Positions 9,577 to 21,251 of a stretch of 64,000 bases of DNA are shown one piece after another. Position numbers and translations under genes: made by a program. This stretch comes from Elymus sibiricus. Lineage: Eukaryota; Streptophyta; Magnoliopsida; Poales; Poaceae. Positions within the stretch are counted from its first letter, which is position 1. The number at the start of each line of letters is the position of its first letter. The notes under the pieces are model-generated. The model had not been told where the DNA came from. It was given only the letters and a program-made list of their open reading frames with translations, and did not search any database. The stretch lies in contig CM077676.1 in assembly GCA_039707655.1 (NCBI GenBank), positions 458,728,379 through 458,792,378 on the forward strand. Direction: 5' to 3'.

Positions 9577-12500
9577 CTATTTCTTCGCGTGTGTCCCTTG
9601 CTTATTGCGCCGGAACCATGGATAATCTTCATCATTTAACAGGATGCTTGGGTCAGTCTTCACTCTGAAGGGAGAAATTTCATGAAACTTTTCATAATCT
9701 TCTGACATGTCTGTCTTGTCCTCCACTCCCACGATGTTTTTTTTCCCTGAAAGAACTATGTGGCGCTTTGGCTCATCGTATGATGTATTCGCTTCCTTAT
9801 CTTTTCTTTTTCTCGGTTTGGTAGACATGTCCTTCACATAGAAAACATGCGCCACATCATTGGCTAGGACGAATGGTTCGTCTATGTACCCAAGATTGTT
9901 GAGATCCACTGTTGTCATTCCGTACTGCGGGTCTACCTGTACCCCGCCTCCTGACAGATTGACCCATTTGCACCGAAACAAAGGGACCTTAAAATCACGT
10001 CCATAGTCAAGTTCCCATATGTTCTCTATGTAACCATAATATGTGTCCTTTGCCCTATTGGTGTTTGCTGCATCAAAGCGGACACCACTGTTTTGGTTCG
10101 TGCTCTTTTTATCTTGGGCGATCGTGTAAAATGTATTCCCATTTATCTCGTACCCTTGGAAAGTCAATACAGTCAAAGATGGTGTCCTGGCCAACAAGTA
10201 CAGCTCATCTCCAACAGTGGTGTTACCCATGAGATGTGTTTGCAACCAACCGCCGAAAGTCCCCATGTGTTCACGTGTAATCCAGTCGTCAGACTGCTCC
10301 GGGTGTTTGGAGCGTAGAATATTCTTGTGTTCATTGATATACGGGGCCACCAAGGTAGAATTCTATAGAACTGTGTAGTGTGCTTGCGCCCAAGAATGCC
10401 CGTCCCTACATATTATTGAGTTCGGTCCTAGCGTGCCTTTTCCACCCAGTCTCCCCTCATGCCGCGATTCAGGAATACCAATCGGCTTAAGGTCAGGAAT
10501 AAAGTCAACACAAAACTCAATGACCTCCTCTGTTTGATGGCCCGTGGAGATGCTTCCTTCTGGCCTAGCACGGTTACGAACATATTTCATTAAGACTCCC
10601 ATGAACCTCTCAAAGGGGAACATATTGTGTAGAAATACAGGACCCAGAATTGCAATCTCATCGACTAGGTGAACTAGGACGTGCGTCATAATATTGAAGA
10701 AGGATGGTGGGAACACCAACTCGAAACTGACAAGACATTGGACCAAATCATTCTGTAACCTTGGTAGGATTTCTGGATCGATTACCTTCTGATAAATTGC
10801 ATTGAGGAATGCACATAGCTTCACAATGGCTAATCGAACATTTTCTGGTAGAAGCCCCCTCAATGCAACCGGAAGCAGTTGCGTCATAATCACGTGGCAG
10901 TCATGAGACTTTAGGTTCTGCAAATTTTTTTCTCTGTCATATTTATTATTCCCTTTATATTCGACGAGAAGCCAGACGGGACCTTGATACTGAGCAGGCA
11001 TTCAAAAAAGATTTCCTTCTCTGCTTTGGTAAGAGCGTAGCTGGCAGGACCTTGATACTGCTTTGGATGCATGCCGTCTTTTTCATTCATACGTTGCTGG
11101 TCCTCCCGTGCCTCCGGTGTATCTTTGGTCTTCCCATACACGCCCAAGAAGCCTAGCAGGTTCACGCAAAGATTCTTCGTCACGTGCATCACGTCGATTG
11201 CAGAGTGGACCTCTAGGTCTTTCCAATAGGGTAGGTCCCAAAATATAGATTTCTTCTTCCACATGGGTGCGTGTCCGTCAGCGTCATTCGGAACAGATTG
11301 TCCGCCAGGACCATTTCCAAAGAGTACTTGTAAATCCTTGACCATATCAAGTATATCATCACCAGTACGGAGGACAGGCTTCTTCCGGTGATCTGCCTCA
11401 CCTTTGAAATGCTTGCCTTTCTTTCTTAAGGTATGCTTGGTCGGAAGAAATCGACGATGTCCCAGGTACACATTCTTCTTAGATTTATCCAAATATATAT
11501 TTTCGGTCTCATCTAAACAGTGCGTGCATGCGTGGTATCCCTTGTTTGTCTGTCCTGAAAGGTTACTAAGAGCAGGCCAATCATTGATGGTTACAAACAG
11601 CAACGCTCGTAGGTCAAATTCCTGCTGTTTGTGCTCATCCCACACACGTACACCTTTTATGTCCCACAGCTGTAAAAGTTCTTCAACTAATGGCCTTAGG
11701 TACACATCAATGTCGTTGCCGGGTTGCTTAGGGCCTTGGATGAGCACTGGCATCATAATGAACGTCCGCTTCATGCACAACCAAGGAGGAAGGTTATAGA
11801 TACATAGAGTCATAGGCCAGGTGCTATGATTGCTGCTCTGCTCCCCAAAAGGATTAATGCCATCTGCACTTAAACCAAACCATAAGTTCCTTGCGTCACC
11901 TGCAAAGTCCGGCCACTTTCTCTCGATTTTTCTCCACTGCGACCCATCAGCGGGTACTCTCAACTTCCCGTCTTTCTTACGGTCTTCTTTGTGCCATCGC
12001 AACAACTTGGCATGCTCTTTGTTTCTAAACAGACGTTTCAACCGTGGTATTATAGGAGCATACCACATCACCTTGGCAGGAACCCTCTTCCTGGGGCGCT
12101 CGCCCTCAACATCACCAGGGTCATCTCGTCTGATCTTATACCGCAATGCACCGCACACCGGGCATGCATTCAAATTCTTGTACTCCTCACCGCGGTAGAG
12201 GATGCAGTCATTAGGGCATGCATGTATCTTCTGCACCTCTAATCCTAGAGGGCAGAGAACCTTTTTTGCTTCGTACGTACTGTCAGGCAATTCGTTATCC
12301 TTTGGAAGCTTCTTCTTCATTATTTTCAGTAGCTTCCCAAATCCCTTGTCAGATACACCATTCTCTGCCTTCCATTGCAGCAATTCCAGTGCGGTACCGA
12401 GCTTTGTGTTGCCATCTTCGCAATTTGGGTACAACCCTTTTTTGTGATCCTTTAACATGCGATCGAACTTCAACTTCTCCCTTTCACTTTCGCATCCTCT

Positions 12501-12881
12501 CTGTGCATCAACAATGACCCGGCGAAGATCATCATCGGGCACATATGGTGCCTCTTGATCTTCAGCTTCCCCCGTTGCAGTATCACCGTATTCAGGGAAC
12601 ATAGGATAGTTGTCATCATCCTCTTCTTCTTCGTTGTCTTCCATCATAACCCCTCTTTCTCCGTGCTTGGTCCAAACATTATAGTGTGGCATGAAACCGT
12701 TCTTAAGCAGGTGGAAGTGAAGGGTTTTCGAGTCAGAGTAATCCTTCGTATTCTCACAGACAGTACATGGACAATACATAAAACCATTCTGCTTGTTTGC
12801 CTCAGCCACATCGAGAAAATTATGCAGGCCCGTAATGTAGTCGGAGGTGCGTCGGTCACCGTACATCCATTGCCGGTTCAT
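9577..12881 (-). pseudogene. CACTA 1 TNP2-type transposase, one frameshift and one stop
   Basis: This is the CACTA superfamily transposase that would cut and join the element ends in the nucleus. From the N terminus it has a transposase-associated domain with Cys pairs (FMYCPCTVC), a zinc-ribbon-like CPVCGALRY, and the Transposase_21 core (SADGINPFG, then GPKQPGNDID). Further along come WDLPYWKDLEVHSAIDVMH, a DUF4218-like stretch (FERFMGVLMKYVRNRARP) and a DUF4216-like C terminus (NSGVRF...IENIWELDYG). The frame is lost in a run of A at about 10924-10930. After the shift, it is stopped by TAG at 10365-10363, beyond which homology continues in the same frame. Total length, about 1,100 codons, is normal for the family. 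The true C terminus is uncertain because similarity thins after 9577. Confidence 0.92.
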
Positions 12882-13987
12882 CTGCGTGCATTATATAATT
12901 AAGTATATCAAAAACCATTACAGAACATCATGAATAGAGAAATGACCAAATTAATACAAGTTCATCATCACATTAAAACCAAAGTACAGTAGTGATCAAA
13001 TATTATTACTGAAAAAATAAATACATAAAGTTCATACATAGTTCTCATAGAACAACATACAGCTCTCTAGAGCATCTAATTAAAACATACATTGAAACTA
13101 ATATACAACTATGTAAAACATTTAAATGCAATAACAAATGCGATCAAAATCGCAACTAAGGTAACAATTGATCCAACAGCATAATGATACCAAGCCTCAT
13201 TATCAAATAATTGTTTTCTTTTTCAACTAAATTTAACCTCTCGACAAGAGGGTCGACTGGAATTTCCGGTTCACATACCTCCTAGATAAAGACATCTATG
13301 TCAAGTTGGTCGGCATAATTGTCATAAACACTAAATGAAACAAATAGTTATAAAAGGTAATATACCACATCTGAATCATAGACCGGACGAGAGCCGACGG
13401 GGGCGGATACCAAAACCATGGCACTATATAATAACAAACTATAATACAAGTAAGAAAATTATACAAGTAGCTATATAAATCATACAAGTAAGAATTTTTT
13501 CTTTAAAAAAAGATAAGAACAAGAGGCTCACCACGGTGGTGCCGGCGACGAGATCGGCGCGGGCGATCGACGGCGGTGAGGACGGGGACGGGGACGGGAC
13601 GGCACCCTACACATGTGCAAACTAAGAAGTTAATTTGAGCTCAAATTGTGCATCTAAATCAAATAAACTCACACATATACTCCTCCACTAAAACCCACAA
13701 ACCACACTACTTCTAGAGCATTTGAAATGAGCTAAACTAGCAGTGAGAGATGAAAGGATGAAGTTGCTAACCTTTTTAGAACACTTGGATAGTTGGTGCA
13801 CCGCCAAAGCTAGACAAATCTTGGGGAAAATGGAGCTTGGAGGTCGAGCTTAGAGAGGAGAAAGCTTAAGTGTGGCTTGGGCATTTCATCAAACACCTCA
13901 TGTGCATAGGAGGTGAGAACAGAGTAGCACACACCTCCCACACGCCGGCCGGCCAAAAAACAAAGGAGTGAGCGCGCAGGGGCGAGC
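12882..13987 (-). other. 5' leader and introns of the CACTA 1 transposase gene
   Basis: AT-rich, intron-like sequence lies between the transposase start and the TATA stretch near the right end. A GC-rich island at 13530-13612 looks like an untranslated exon. No other gene is seen. Confidence 0.5.
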
Positions 13988-13996
13988 ATATATATA
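13988..13996 (-). promoter_or_regulatory. Probable TATA box of the CACTA 1 transposase
   Basis: An alternating A/T stretch of nine bases sits directly inside the right subterminal repeats and reads towards the transposase gene. Confidence 0.45.
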
Positions 13997-14007
13997 GGCA
14001 TCTTTTT

Positions 14008-14220
14008 AGTCCCGGTTGGTGTCTAGAACCGGGACTGAAGACTGACCTTTAGGGTTGCGCCAGGAGCGAGGCCCTTTAGTCCCGATTGGGGCTAGAACCG
14101 GCACTAAAGGTCCCAGCCGAACCGGGACTGGTGCCTGCTGAGGCCCGGCCGGCGTTCTGGCCGCTCGAACCGGGACTGATGCACGCATTAGTCCCGATTC
14201 GTAAGTCGACCAGGACTGTT
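14008..14220. repeat. CACTA 1 right subterminal repeats
   Basis: Copies of the same AGTCCCGGTT motif as at the left end, partly decayed (AGTCCCGATT), alternate in orientation up to about 40 bp from the terminal inverted repeat. Confidence 0.88.
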
Positions 14221-14262
14221 GCTCTGATCTGGCAAAAACCAATGCCCTGTTTTTTACTAGTG

Positions 14263-14512
14263 GTTAATTATTTTTGTGGCAATCATGGATGTGGTAGACG
14301 TGGAACACCAACGACCTCGCGCCTTTATCTCAAAAACAATGCAGTTCGCGTTCCACGCGAGAGTGACGCCAAGTAATATTTAAGTAAAGCTAATAATTTC
14401 AACAGTATAGAAGCTAAGCTGTGGCAACTGGCATGACAGTCTATTTAAACCCAGGTCGGATAGTAGTAGCTGAGCAGATACAAAAAAAAAATCCACCTCG
14501 CGCTCCACGCGA
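14263..14512. repeat. Segmental duplication, copy 1, right part
   Basis: This matches 19416 to about 19664, the region just upstream of the O-methyltransferase, including one copy of its TATA region (CTATTTAAACCC at about 14440). Similarity stops soon after the sequence CCACCTCGCGCTCCACGC. The coding part of the methyltransferase is not duplicated here. Confidence 0.85.
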
Positions 14513-16114
14513 GGCTGACGCTGCCGCGGAAGCACCCGCTCGCCTGCGAGGTCGTGCCGCGGCTCAAGCCGTTGCTGCTGCATGTACTAGGCGCCAATGA
14601 AGTAGTATGGCACTTGGGCAGGCTTTGCAAGTGTCAACGCTGCTGCTCTCTGCACTTTCAGCCGTCGTAGTTTGTCCAAGACAACACCAAGCCGTGCTGC
14701 TCGCCGTCAGGTGACACCACATTACACCACATCAATTGCTTAACCTTGGATCCGTAATATTGCTAATTTGAAATCTCTGCATTTTTCGGTACATCCATAT
14801 TTGCTGCAATTTATCATGATCCAACCTAACTCACCTAAAAGGTGCACGATACGGGCAAGGCACCGCGCAGGATATTGCTCGTCAACCGGCACTACCGAGT
14901 GTGAGGTCTGCGGCGACGCCTTCAGCTACAGCGCTGGCGAGAACATTATCCTCCTAAAGAATACAAGGTCAGGGTGAGATATCAGATGCTCGTAACTTTC
15001 AGGTCGCGTGCTTAGTTCTCCCTTCTTTTTTACAAGCATTGTGAGTGTTAATCAAGACCTATGTTAGTACATAATTCCTGTTGATGAACGTTCTGACAAC
15101 TAAATTTCCCTCCAAATTTATAATATAATTACTAGCGTTATGATATTGGTTGACTCAACTATACCATTTACAATATTAAAATATATTTTAAGTTGGGTAC
15201 ATTCAAAAATGTTTACAGCGTATTAACACGTTAACTTGCCAACAAATTGATATGTTTGTAGATCCATCCATCTATGGTAACTATGCAGGTATGCATCACT
15301 ATCATTTATTTTCGTAATTTTTAAACATTTTTCTCAACAATGGTGCTTTTTATCTCGGACGTATCTATGGATTAGTGTTTCTGTCCGTCCGTCGCGTCTT
15401 ATTGCAGAAAACCTACTGTTCTTTCTTAAAATCAACCCATGGTACAAGTTTAAGTGACTCCAAAGAAAACGTTTCACTTTTTACGGAAACCACGTATAGT
15501 TTCCTCAAATCAACCCGCGGTCCCGGTTTAAGTGACTCAGAAAAATTGTTCGCTATTTGCGGAAAACACTCTGATATTTGGTTTAATCAACCCACAGTCC
15601 ATATCATATGTTTTTAAAAATAGTCATATCTTTTAAACCGTAACTCCAATTTTACATGGTATATATGGAATTTGATTAAAAAAAGTGTAGAATCTGAATA
15701 TGTTGTTATTTTACCTATTAATCATTTTTAAAATGCTATTTAGGATGCAATCTTAATCAATAGTGCATGATGCGTCTTTCTTTCGTATCGGACCAGATCT
15801 AGATTGAAAATGAACACCTCAGCAAAACAAAATTGGAACGAAAAAATCATCTATAACCACGCATGCACGCGTCGGCAAAACCTCACCGGGGGCAAAACAA
15901 AGTAGATTTCTCATCTTACGCCGAGAGAGAGACGCCTTAGGATTGATCTCATTCAAACGCGTTGTGATTGTGTGAGCAGTAGAGCCACCGTCGATGAGGG
16001 TGGAAAGGAGGATAATCGGCAACACAGATGGGATGTCATGTTCAAATAAAGAACATGGACCTATTGGGTCTTGAGTCATGGTTATTGCATTAAAGGCGTG
16101 TGTTATTTTTTTCT
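14513..16114. other. Unassigned intergenic sequence
   Basis: I recognise no gene. A GC-rich stretch at 14515-14585 keeps an open frame and may be a captured gene fragment, but I cannot identify it. Short similar phrases around TCAACCC and TTAAGTGACTC recur three times at 15430-15600. The right part leads to a Helitron-like end. Confidence 0.4.
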
Positions 16115-16145
16115 CCCGTTGCAACGCACGGGCACTTTTGCTAGT
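16115..16145 (+). mobile_element. Helitron-like 3' end
   Basis: A hairpin of stem CCCGT/ACGGG with loop TGCAACGC (16115-16132) is followed after eight bases by CTAG and then T. This is the expected 3' terminus of a Helitron (hairpin, then CTRR, inserted before T). The 5' end (TC) could not be placed, so the extent of the element is unknown. Confidence 0.5.
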
Positions 16146-16647
16146 ACTAATATTATGACCCAATGCCAGGTTTTTTTTCTCTTTTTAGTTTGAAATGGAG
16201 CTATAGAAAATGCTAAATATAAAATATTACATAACTAATATTAATGTTAATTCAGGTTTATAATTATAAATCTTAAATTAATGTGTAGTAAAGAATTTAA
16301 CTGAAATTGTTTCAAATGGCTTGTGAGGTACCAATAAGTTTATAATTATAAATCTTAACTTAAGGTGTATTGTGGCTTGGAGATTTCGAGTGAATGATAT
16401 GAAACTTTATCGGAAATAGCACATTTTGTGAACAATCTTGTATTACAATTTTGTGTATTCTTCCCAAATTTTTATGAAAAGCTCATGTACAACTATCTGA
16501 GCCACTTGCTATTATTTTCGATTTAAAATATGCTGCACTCATGTTTCCTCATTTGGGCCCAATTGAACTTATATGGGCCTCTGCATTAAGTATATGAGAA
16601 CTCTCTCTCTCTCTCTCTGTCTCTCTTTATTTTTATATATATATGAG

Positions 16648-18484
16648 ACCTCTGGTGCAAATAGTTTGCCCTGGTTTGCTTCAAGCCTTCAATCACACAA
16701 GTCTAAAATAGAGATTTATACCAGTTGGAGAATCAGTGAAATTATTGAATACCGTCGCAATCTCGCCCTGACACACATTTAGAGAGGCTATGTAACATCA
16801 AAATACCCCTAACCCACATATAAGCGACCAATGGAGTAGTAATTTTAATTTGCTGATGACATGTATAAATGACATGCAAACTACATGTCCTAATAAGCTG
16901 CTAATGGGTAAACTCATAGTATATCTAAATTTTATTTTAATTATAAATATTGACATAATGGCACAAGGGAAACAAAAAATCTATGTAGAATCTGGTGGTT
17001 TTGGAAAAAGAAACGACTATTTAATCTCATTGGTCTAATGAATTAAAAATGATTAAAAAGACCCCCTTACAAATGTTATGCTATTTCAAATAAAGATAAA
17101 ATTATTACATTAACATTGAAAAACCTACACAACTTTTTCTACAGTTAGTTTTGTAAGACTATGCTCAGGTTCCTGTCTATTTTGGCCATTGGTTTGATTT
17201 AGATTTTGGTGGAATCCCAGTGGATACCATTGGGTTTTTGGCCCAAGTCAGTCTTAGCCATTCCATAACTACCTAAGCATATGAGTACCCATATATTTCC
17301 TCAACTATTGTCGTATTTGCCATGACCTAGGATAGGAAAAAATTTCCTAGTCATCAAACAGTGTGTCAATCGAATAAGGGCCTCTCTGATTCAAAAGACT
17401 TTCATAGGGATTTTAAAGGATCAGAATTCTTAGGATTTGTGCTACTTTGATCATTTGTTTGTTTGATTGAATCTCATAGGATTTTTTTTCCAAAGGAATC
17501 ATTTGTGTTTCGAATTGTCATGACATCAAACTATGTGTATTTCCCATTTCTGCGTTTTTACAATCCTATGAATCAAAGTGGTCCTAAGTATTACTTTATC
17601 ATGAAACTAAACATTATTATGATTGTGTAATTAGCCGTATTGAAAATTCGAAAATGTTCATGGGTTAATTATTTTGGTGCCAATAAAAAAATGTGCATCT
17701 CTCTCCCCACCCACCCTCTCACTCTCTCTCTCTCTCTCTGTGCGCGCGCGTGTGTGTGTGATGCAAATAGTTTGCCTTGGTTTGCTTCAAGCCAACAATC
17801 ACACAACTCTAAAATAGAGATTTATCTCATTTGGAGAATCAGTGAAATAATTTAATACCGTCGCCATCTCGTCCAGACACACATTTAGACATGTTATGTA
17901 ACGTCTACATACCCCTAACTCACATAGAAACGACCAATGGACCAGTAATTCAAATTTGCGGATGTCATGTATAAATGACATGCGAACTACATGTACTAAT
18001 AAGCTACTAACGGGTAAACTTATAATATATCTAAAGTTTAATTTAATATAAATATTGACATAATGGCACAAGGGAAACAACAAGTCTATGTAGAATCCGG
18101 TGTTTTTGGAAAAAGACACGACTATTTAGTCTCATGGGTCTAATGAAAAATTATTAAAGAGATTCCCTTACAAATGTTGTGTTATTTAAGTTAAAAGATA
18201 AAATTATTACATCAACATTGCAAAACCCGCACAACTTTTTCTACAGTGAATTTTGTAAGCCTATGCTTAGGTTCCTCCCTATTTTGGCCATTGGTTCGAT
18301 TTGGATTTTCGTGGAATCCCAGTGGGTACCATTGGCATTTTGGCCCAAGTCAATCTTAGCTATTCCAAAACTACCTAAGCATATGAGTACCCATATATTT
18401 CCTCAGCTTCTGTCGTATTTGCCACGGCCTAGGATAGGATTTTTTTTCCTGGTCATCAAACAGTGTGTCAATCGAATAAGGGCC
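16648..18484. repeat. Direct tandem duplication of about 1.1 kb
   Basis: The block at 16648-17395 is repeated at 17761-18484 with moderate divergence. Each copy is followed by the block that begins GGGCCTCTCTGATTC (17380 and 18480). The first downstream block lacks the 640-bp retroposon and the second has it. A CT/GT microsatellite sits at 17718-17760 and another CT run at about 16600. No coding sequence is seen. Confidence 0.8.
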
Positions 18485-19664
18485 TCTCTGATTCAATTGA
18501 TTTGCATAGGAATTTTGAAGGATTGGAATTCTTAAGATTTGTGCTACATTGATCATTTGTTTTGTTGGATTGAATCTCATAGGATTTTTTCCAAAGGAAT
18601 CATTTGTGTTTCGAATTGTCATGACATCAAACTATGTTTATTTCCTGTTTCTGCATTTTTACAATTCTATGAATCAAAGTGGCCCTAAACATAGCCAACC
18701 GCCACCTCCCAAAAAGCTAGGGTTCTTCTGCCTCCCGCCGGCGATGGCGCCGGTCCGCCCCGTCTCTGGTGGCCTGAGGGCCATGGGGGCGGAGTGGATC
18801 CCGGCCCTTGCCGGTGGGAGGGCTCCGTTTTTAGAAGAAAAAAAAACGAGTTTTGCTAGGGTTTGTGTCCTGCTCAGGAAGGCGAGACGGCGGCGGCTCC
18901 CTGAAGATGGAATAAAGGTCTCCCCGCCTAGCCCCCGTTCCGGTGATGCGTTTAGCATCGTCGGTGGGCGTGTGGAGGTGTGTCTCCGGCAGATCTGTAT
19001 TTGGTGGATTTGCTCGGATCTGTTCGTCATTCGTCTATGTTCGTGTATCTTCAGGTTGGATCCTTCTGATCTACACTCTTCATCGGCGGATGTTGCTGTT
19101 CTGGTGTGTTGATTCTATGGGGCCTTAGCACGACGACTTCCCGACTGTCTACTACAACAAGGTTTGCCCGACTCCGGTGAGGGAGGGGCGATGACAGCGG
19201 CTCGCTTCAGTGCTTGTAGTCGTCGCTAGGTGGTCTATGGATCTGGATGTAATTTTTATTATTTCTAGTGTTCGTTGTACTACCATGATTGAAGATGAAT
19301 AAATCGGAAGGTTTTCCCGCAAAAAAAAAGTGGCCCTAAACATTATTTTATCATGAAACTAAACATTGTTATGACTGTGTAATTAGCTGTTTGGAAAAAT
19401 CAAAAATGTGCATGGGTTAATTATTTTTGTGGCAATCATGGATGTGGTAGACGTGGAACACCAACGACCTCGCGCCTTTATCTCAAAAACAATGCAGTTC
19501 GCGTTCCACGCGAGAGTGACGCCAAGTAATATTTAAGTAAAGCTAATAATTTCAACAGTATAGAAGCTAAGCTGTGGCAACTGGCATGACAGTCTATTTA
19601 AACCCAGGTCGGATAGTAGTAGCTGAGCAGATACAAAAAAAAAATCCACCTCGCGCTCCACGCT
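18485..19664. repeat. Segmental duplication, copy 2, with the empty CACTA site
   Basis: This is near-identical to 1-938 joined to 14263-14512. At 19411-19420 the sequence passes without interruption through the single GTT that flanks CACTA 1 in the other copy, so the CACTA insertion came after the duplication. Confidence 0.9.
18693..19326 (+). mobile_element. A-tailed non-LTR retroposon, copy 2
   Basis: This is the same insertion as at 204-846, carried along by the segmental duplication. Its flanking duplication AAAGTGGCCCTAAACAT is perfect here (18676-18692 and 19327-19343). A small deletion near 19200 and scattered substitutions separate it from copy 1. Confidence 0.78.
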
Positions 19665-19800
19665 AGGGTGACGCCAAATTAAGTAAAGTAATACTACTAC
19701 TATCAACTTCAGCCGTGGCACAGTCTATTTAAACCCCGCTCTGGCTCACATCAGATAGTACGGACATCAGATTAGGTCAAGCTGAGCAGAGAAAAAACAG
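19500..19800 (+). promoter_or_regulatory. Tandemly duplicated core promoter of the O-methyltransferase
   Basis: Two imperfect copies of a unit of about 150 bp lie upstream of the gene. Each contains GACGCCAA, an AAGTAAAG stretch, CAGTCTATTTAAACCC and GCTGAGCAGA. The TATA-like CTATTTAAACC elements are at about 19590 and 19725, the second about 100 bp before the ATG. Two start sites are therefore possible. One copy of the unit is also present at about 14342-14480 without a gene behind it. Confidence 0.55.
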
Positions 19801-19829
19801 CCAGTGATCGATCCGAGACACAGAGAACA

Positions 19830-21148
19830 ATGGCCGCCCAGGCACCGGCGATCGAGGTTCCTACTGATGCCGAGCTGCTGCAGGCTCAGGCCGACCTGTG
19901 GCGCCACACCCTCTACTACCTCACGTCCATGGGGCTCCGCTGCGCCGTCAAGCTCGGCATCCCGACGGCGATGCACAACCTCGGTGGGGTCACCTCGCTG
20001 CCCGACCTGGCGGCCGCGCTCTCCATCCCCGCAAGCAAGCAGCCGTTCCTCGGCCGCCTGATGCGTGCGCTCGTCACCTCAGGCGTCTTCGCCGCCGGCG
20101 GCAAGGACGATTCTGGGGCAGAGCTCTTCCGCCTCAACCCACTGTCCCGTGTCCTGGTCGATGATGTCGTTGCAGACGAACACCACAGCCAGACGTCCTT
20201 CGTGCTCGCCGGAACGTCGCCGCACTACATGGAGGCCGCGCTGGGGATGGCAGACTGGTTCAAGAAGGACGTCACCGGACCGGTGCCATCGGTGTTCGAG
20301 GACGTGCATAGCGCGTCGCTCTTCGACGAGAGCACGGCGGCCTTGGACCCGGAGCTCGACGCGCTGGTCACCGAAGGTCTGGAAGCCCACGACAACCTGG
20401 GGATCGGCACCATCATGCGTGAGTGCCATGACCTCTTCAAGGGGCTCGAGTCGCTCACGGACTGCTGTGGTGGCGATGGAAAGACGGCGAGGGCCATTAC
20501 CAAGGCTCACCCACACATCAAGTGCACCGTGCTGGATCTCCCCAAGGTGATCGAAAAAACTCCATCTGACTGCGTAGTCAACTATGTCGCTGGTGACCTA
20601 TTCCACACCGTCCCAAAGGCTCAGGCGGTGATGCTCAAGGTACGTATTTTCTGCGATATGTATGTGTATGTGAATCGATGGAAATGGCACCTTAATTTTT
20701 ATATACTACTCCCTCCGTTTGGACAATCCATTTCTCCGACAAGTATTTCCGGACGGAGGGAGTACTAACTTATACTTCACCATTGCAGACAATGGCTAAA
20801 TAAATCTAAAACTTGTACTCCCTCTGATCCATATTATTTTGGACGTAGCTTGTGCTGCACCACTGGAGTGACGACGATTGTGTGAAGATCCTAACCCAGT
20901 GTAAGAATGCCATTCCTTCCCGTGAGGAGGGAGGGAAGGTGATTGTCATTGATATTGTGGTCGAACCATCATTAGGACCTGTCATGTTTGAGGCCCAGAC
21001 TCTCATGGACATGCTCATGCTTGTCTTCACGAGAGGACGTCAACGTAGCGAAAATGACTGGCGTGAGCTCTTCATGAAAGCAGGCTTCACCGACTACAAA
21101 ATTATCAAGAAACTGGGTGCACGAGGTGTCATCGAGGTCTACAAGTGA
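19830..21148 (+). CDS. Plant type I O-methyltransferase (ZRP4/flavonoid OMT-like)
   Basis: This gene would transfer a methyl group from S-adenosylmethionine to a hydroxyl of a phenolic or similar small molecule, in the cytosol. It has two exons, 19830-20639 and 20849-21148, with a phase-0 GT/AG intron, giving 369 residues, the usual family length. The N-terminal dimerisation domain starts around residue 10 (ELLQAQADLWRHTLYYL). The SAM site is near residue 213-240 (CCGGDGKTARAI, then KCTVLDLPKVI). Exon 2 brings the catalytic His in LVLHHWSDDDC and the family C terminus GVIEVYK. The first Gly of the usual GGG motif is Cys, and the residue after the catalytic His is His rather than Asp. These may alter activity. 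The ATG was chosen because the alignment starts there. The substrate cannot be told from sequence. Confidence 0.88.
20709..20762. mobile_element. Short Stowaway MITE in the OMT intron
   Basis: CTCCCTCCG at the left and its complement CGGAGGGAG at the right are flanked by TA on both sides. At 54 bp it is an internally deleted Stowaway. Confidence 0.8.
20818..20848. mobile_element. Partial Stowaway end abutting OMT exon 2
   Basis: CTCCCTCTGATCCATATTA after TA is the typical left end of Stowaway elements, here cut off at the exon border. The splice acceptor used (AG at 20847-20848) lies in or just beside it. An older acceptor-like TTGCAG is at about 20784-20789. Confidence 0.5.
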
Positions 21149-21245
21149 AGCGTCTCTCAAAAGTTTATCCAAAAGGCGTACTCTGTCTGAAGTACCCTTG
21201 CAGTGTGCTTTGTTTATGTATGGATGGTCTGCTCCAATGCAGAAA

Positions 21246-21251
21246 AATAAA
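21246..21251 (+). terminator. Possible polyadenylation signal of the OMT gene
   Basis: AATAAA lies about 100 bp after the stop codon, followed by T-rich sequence. Plant signals are loose, so cleavage could also occur further on, before 21440. Confidence 0.4.

Larger units (their letters stand above)
939..14262 (-). mobile_element. CACTA (En/Spm) DNA transposon 1, complete ends
   Basis: The element has terminal inverted repeats CACTAGTAGAAAACAGGGC and, at the other end, the complement with one mismatch in 19. It is flanked by the 3-bp duplication GTT (936-938 and 14263-14265). Subterminal copies of a motif around CCGGGACTAAAGG lie at both ends. Two genes run on the minus strand: a TNP2-type transposase in the right half and a transposase-like/Ulp1 gene in the left half. 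Both are broken, so this copy cannot encode its own transposase but could still be moved in trans. Size is 13.3 kb, usual for Triticeae CACTA elements. The intact empty site is at 19416-19418. Confidence 0.95.

Noticed and set aside
14515..14700. Possible host gene exon (LPRKHPLACEVVPRLKPLLLH)
   Set aside because: Open only briefly, no recognised family, no clear splice borders; kept as unassigned.
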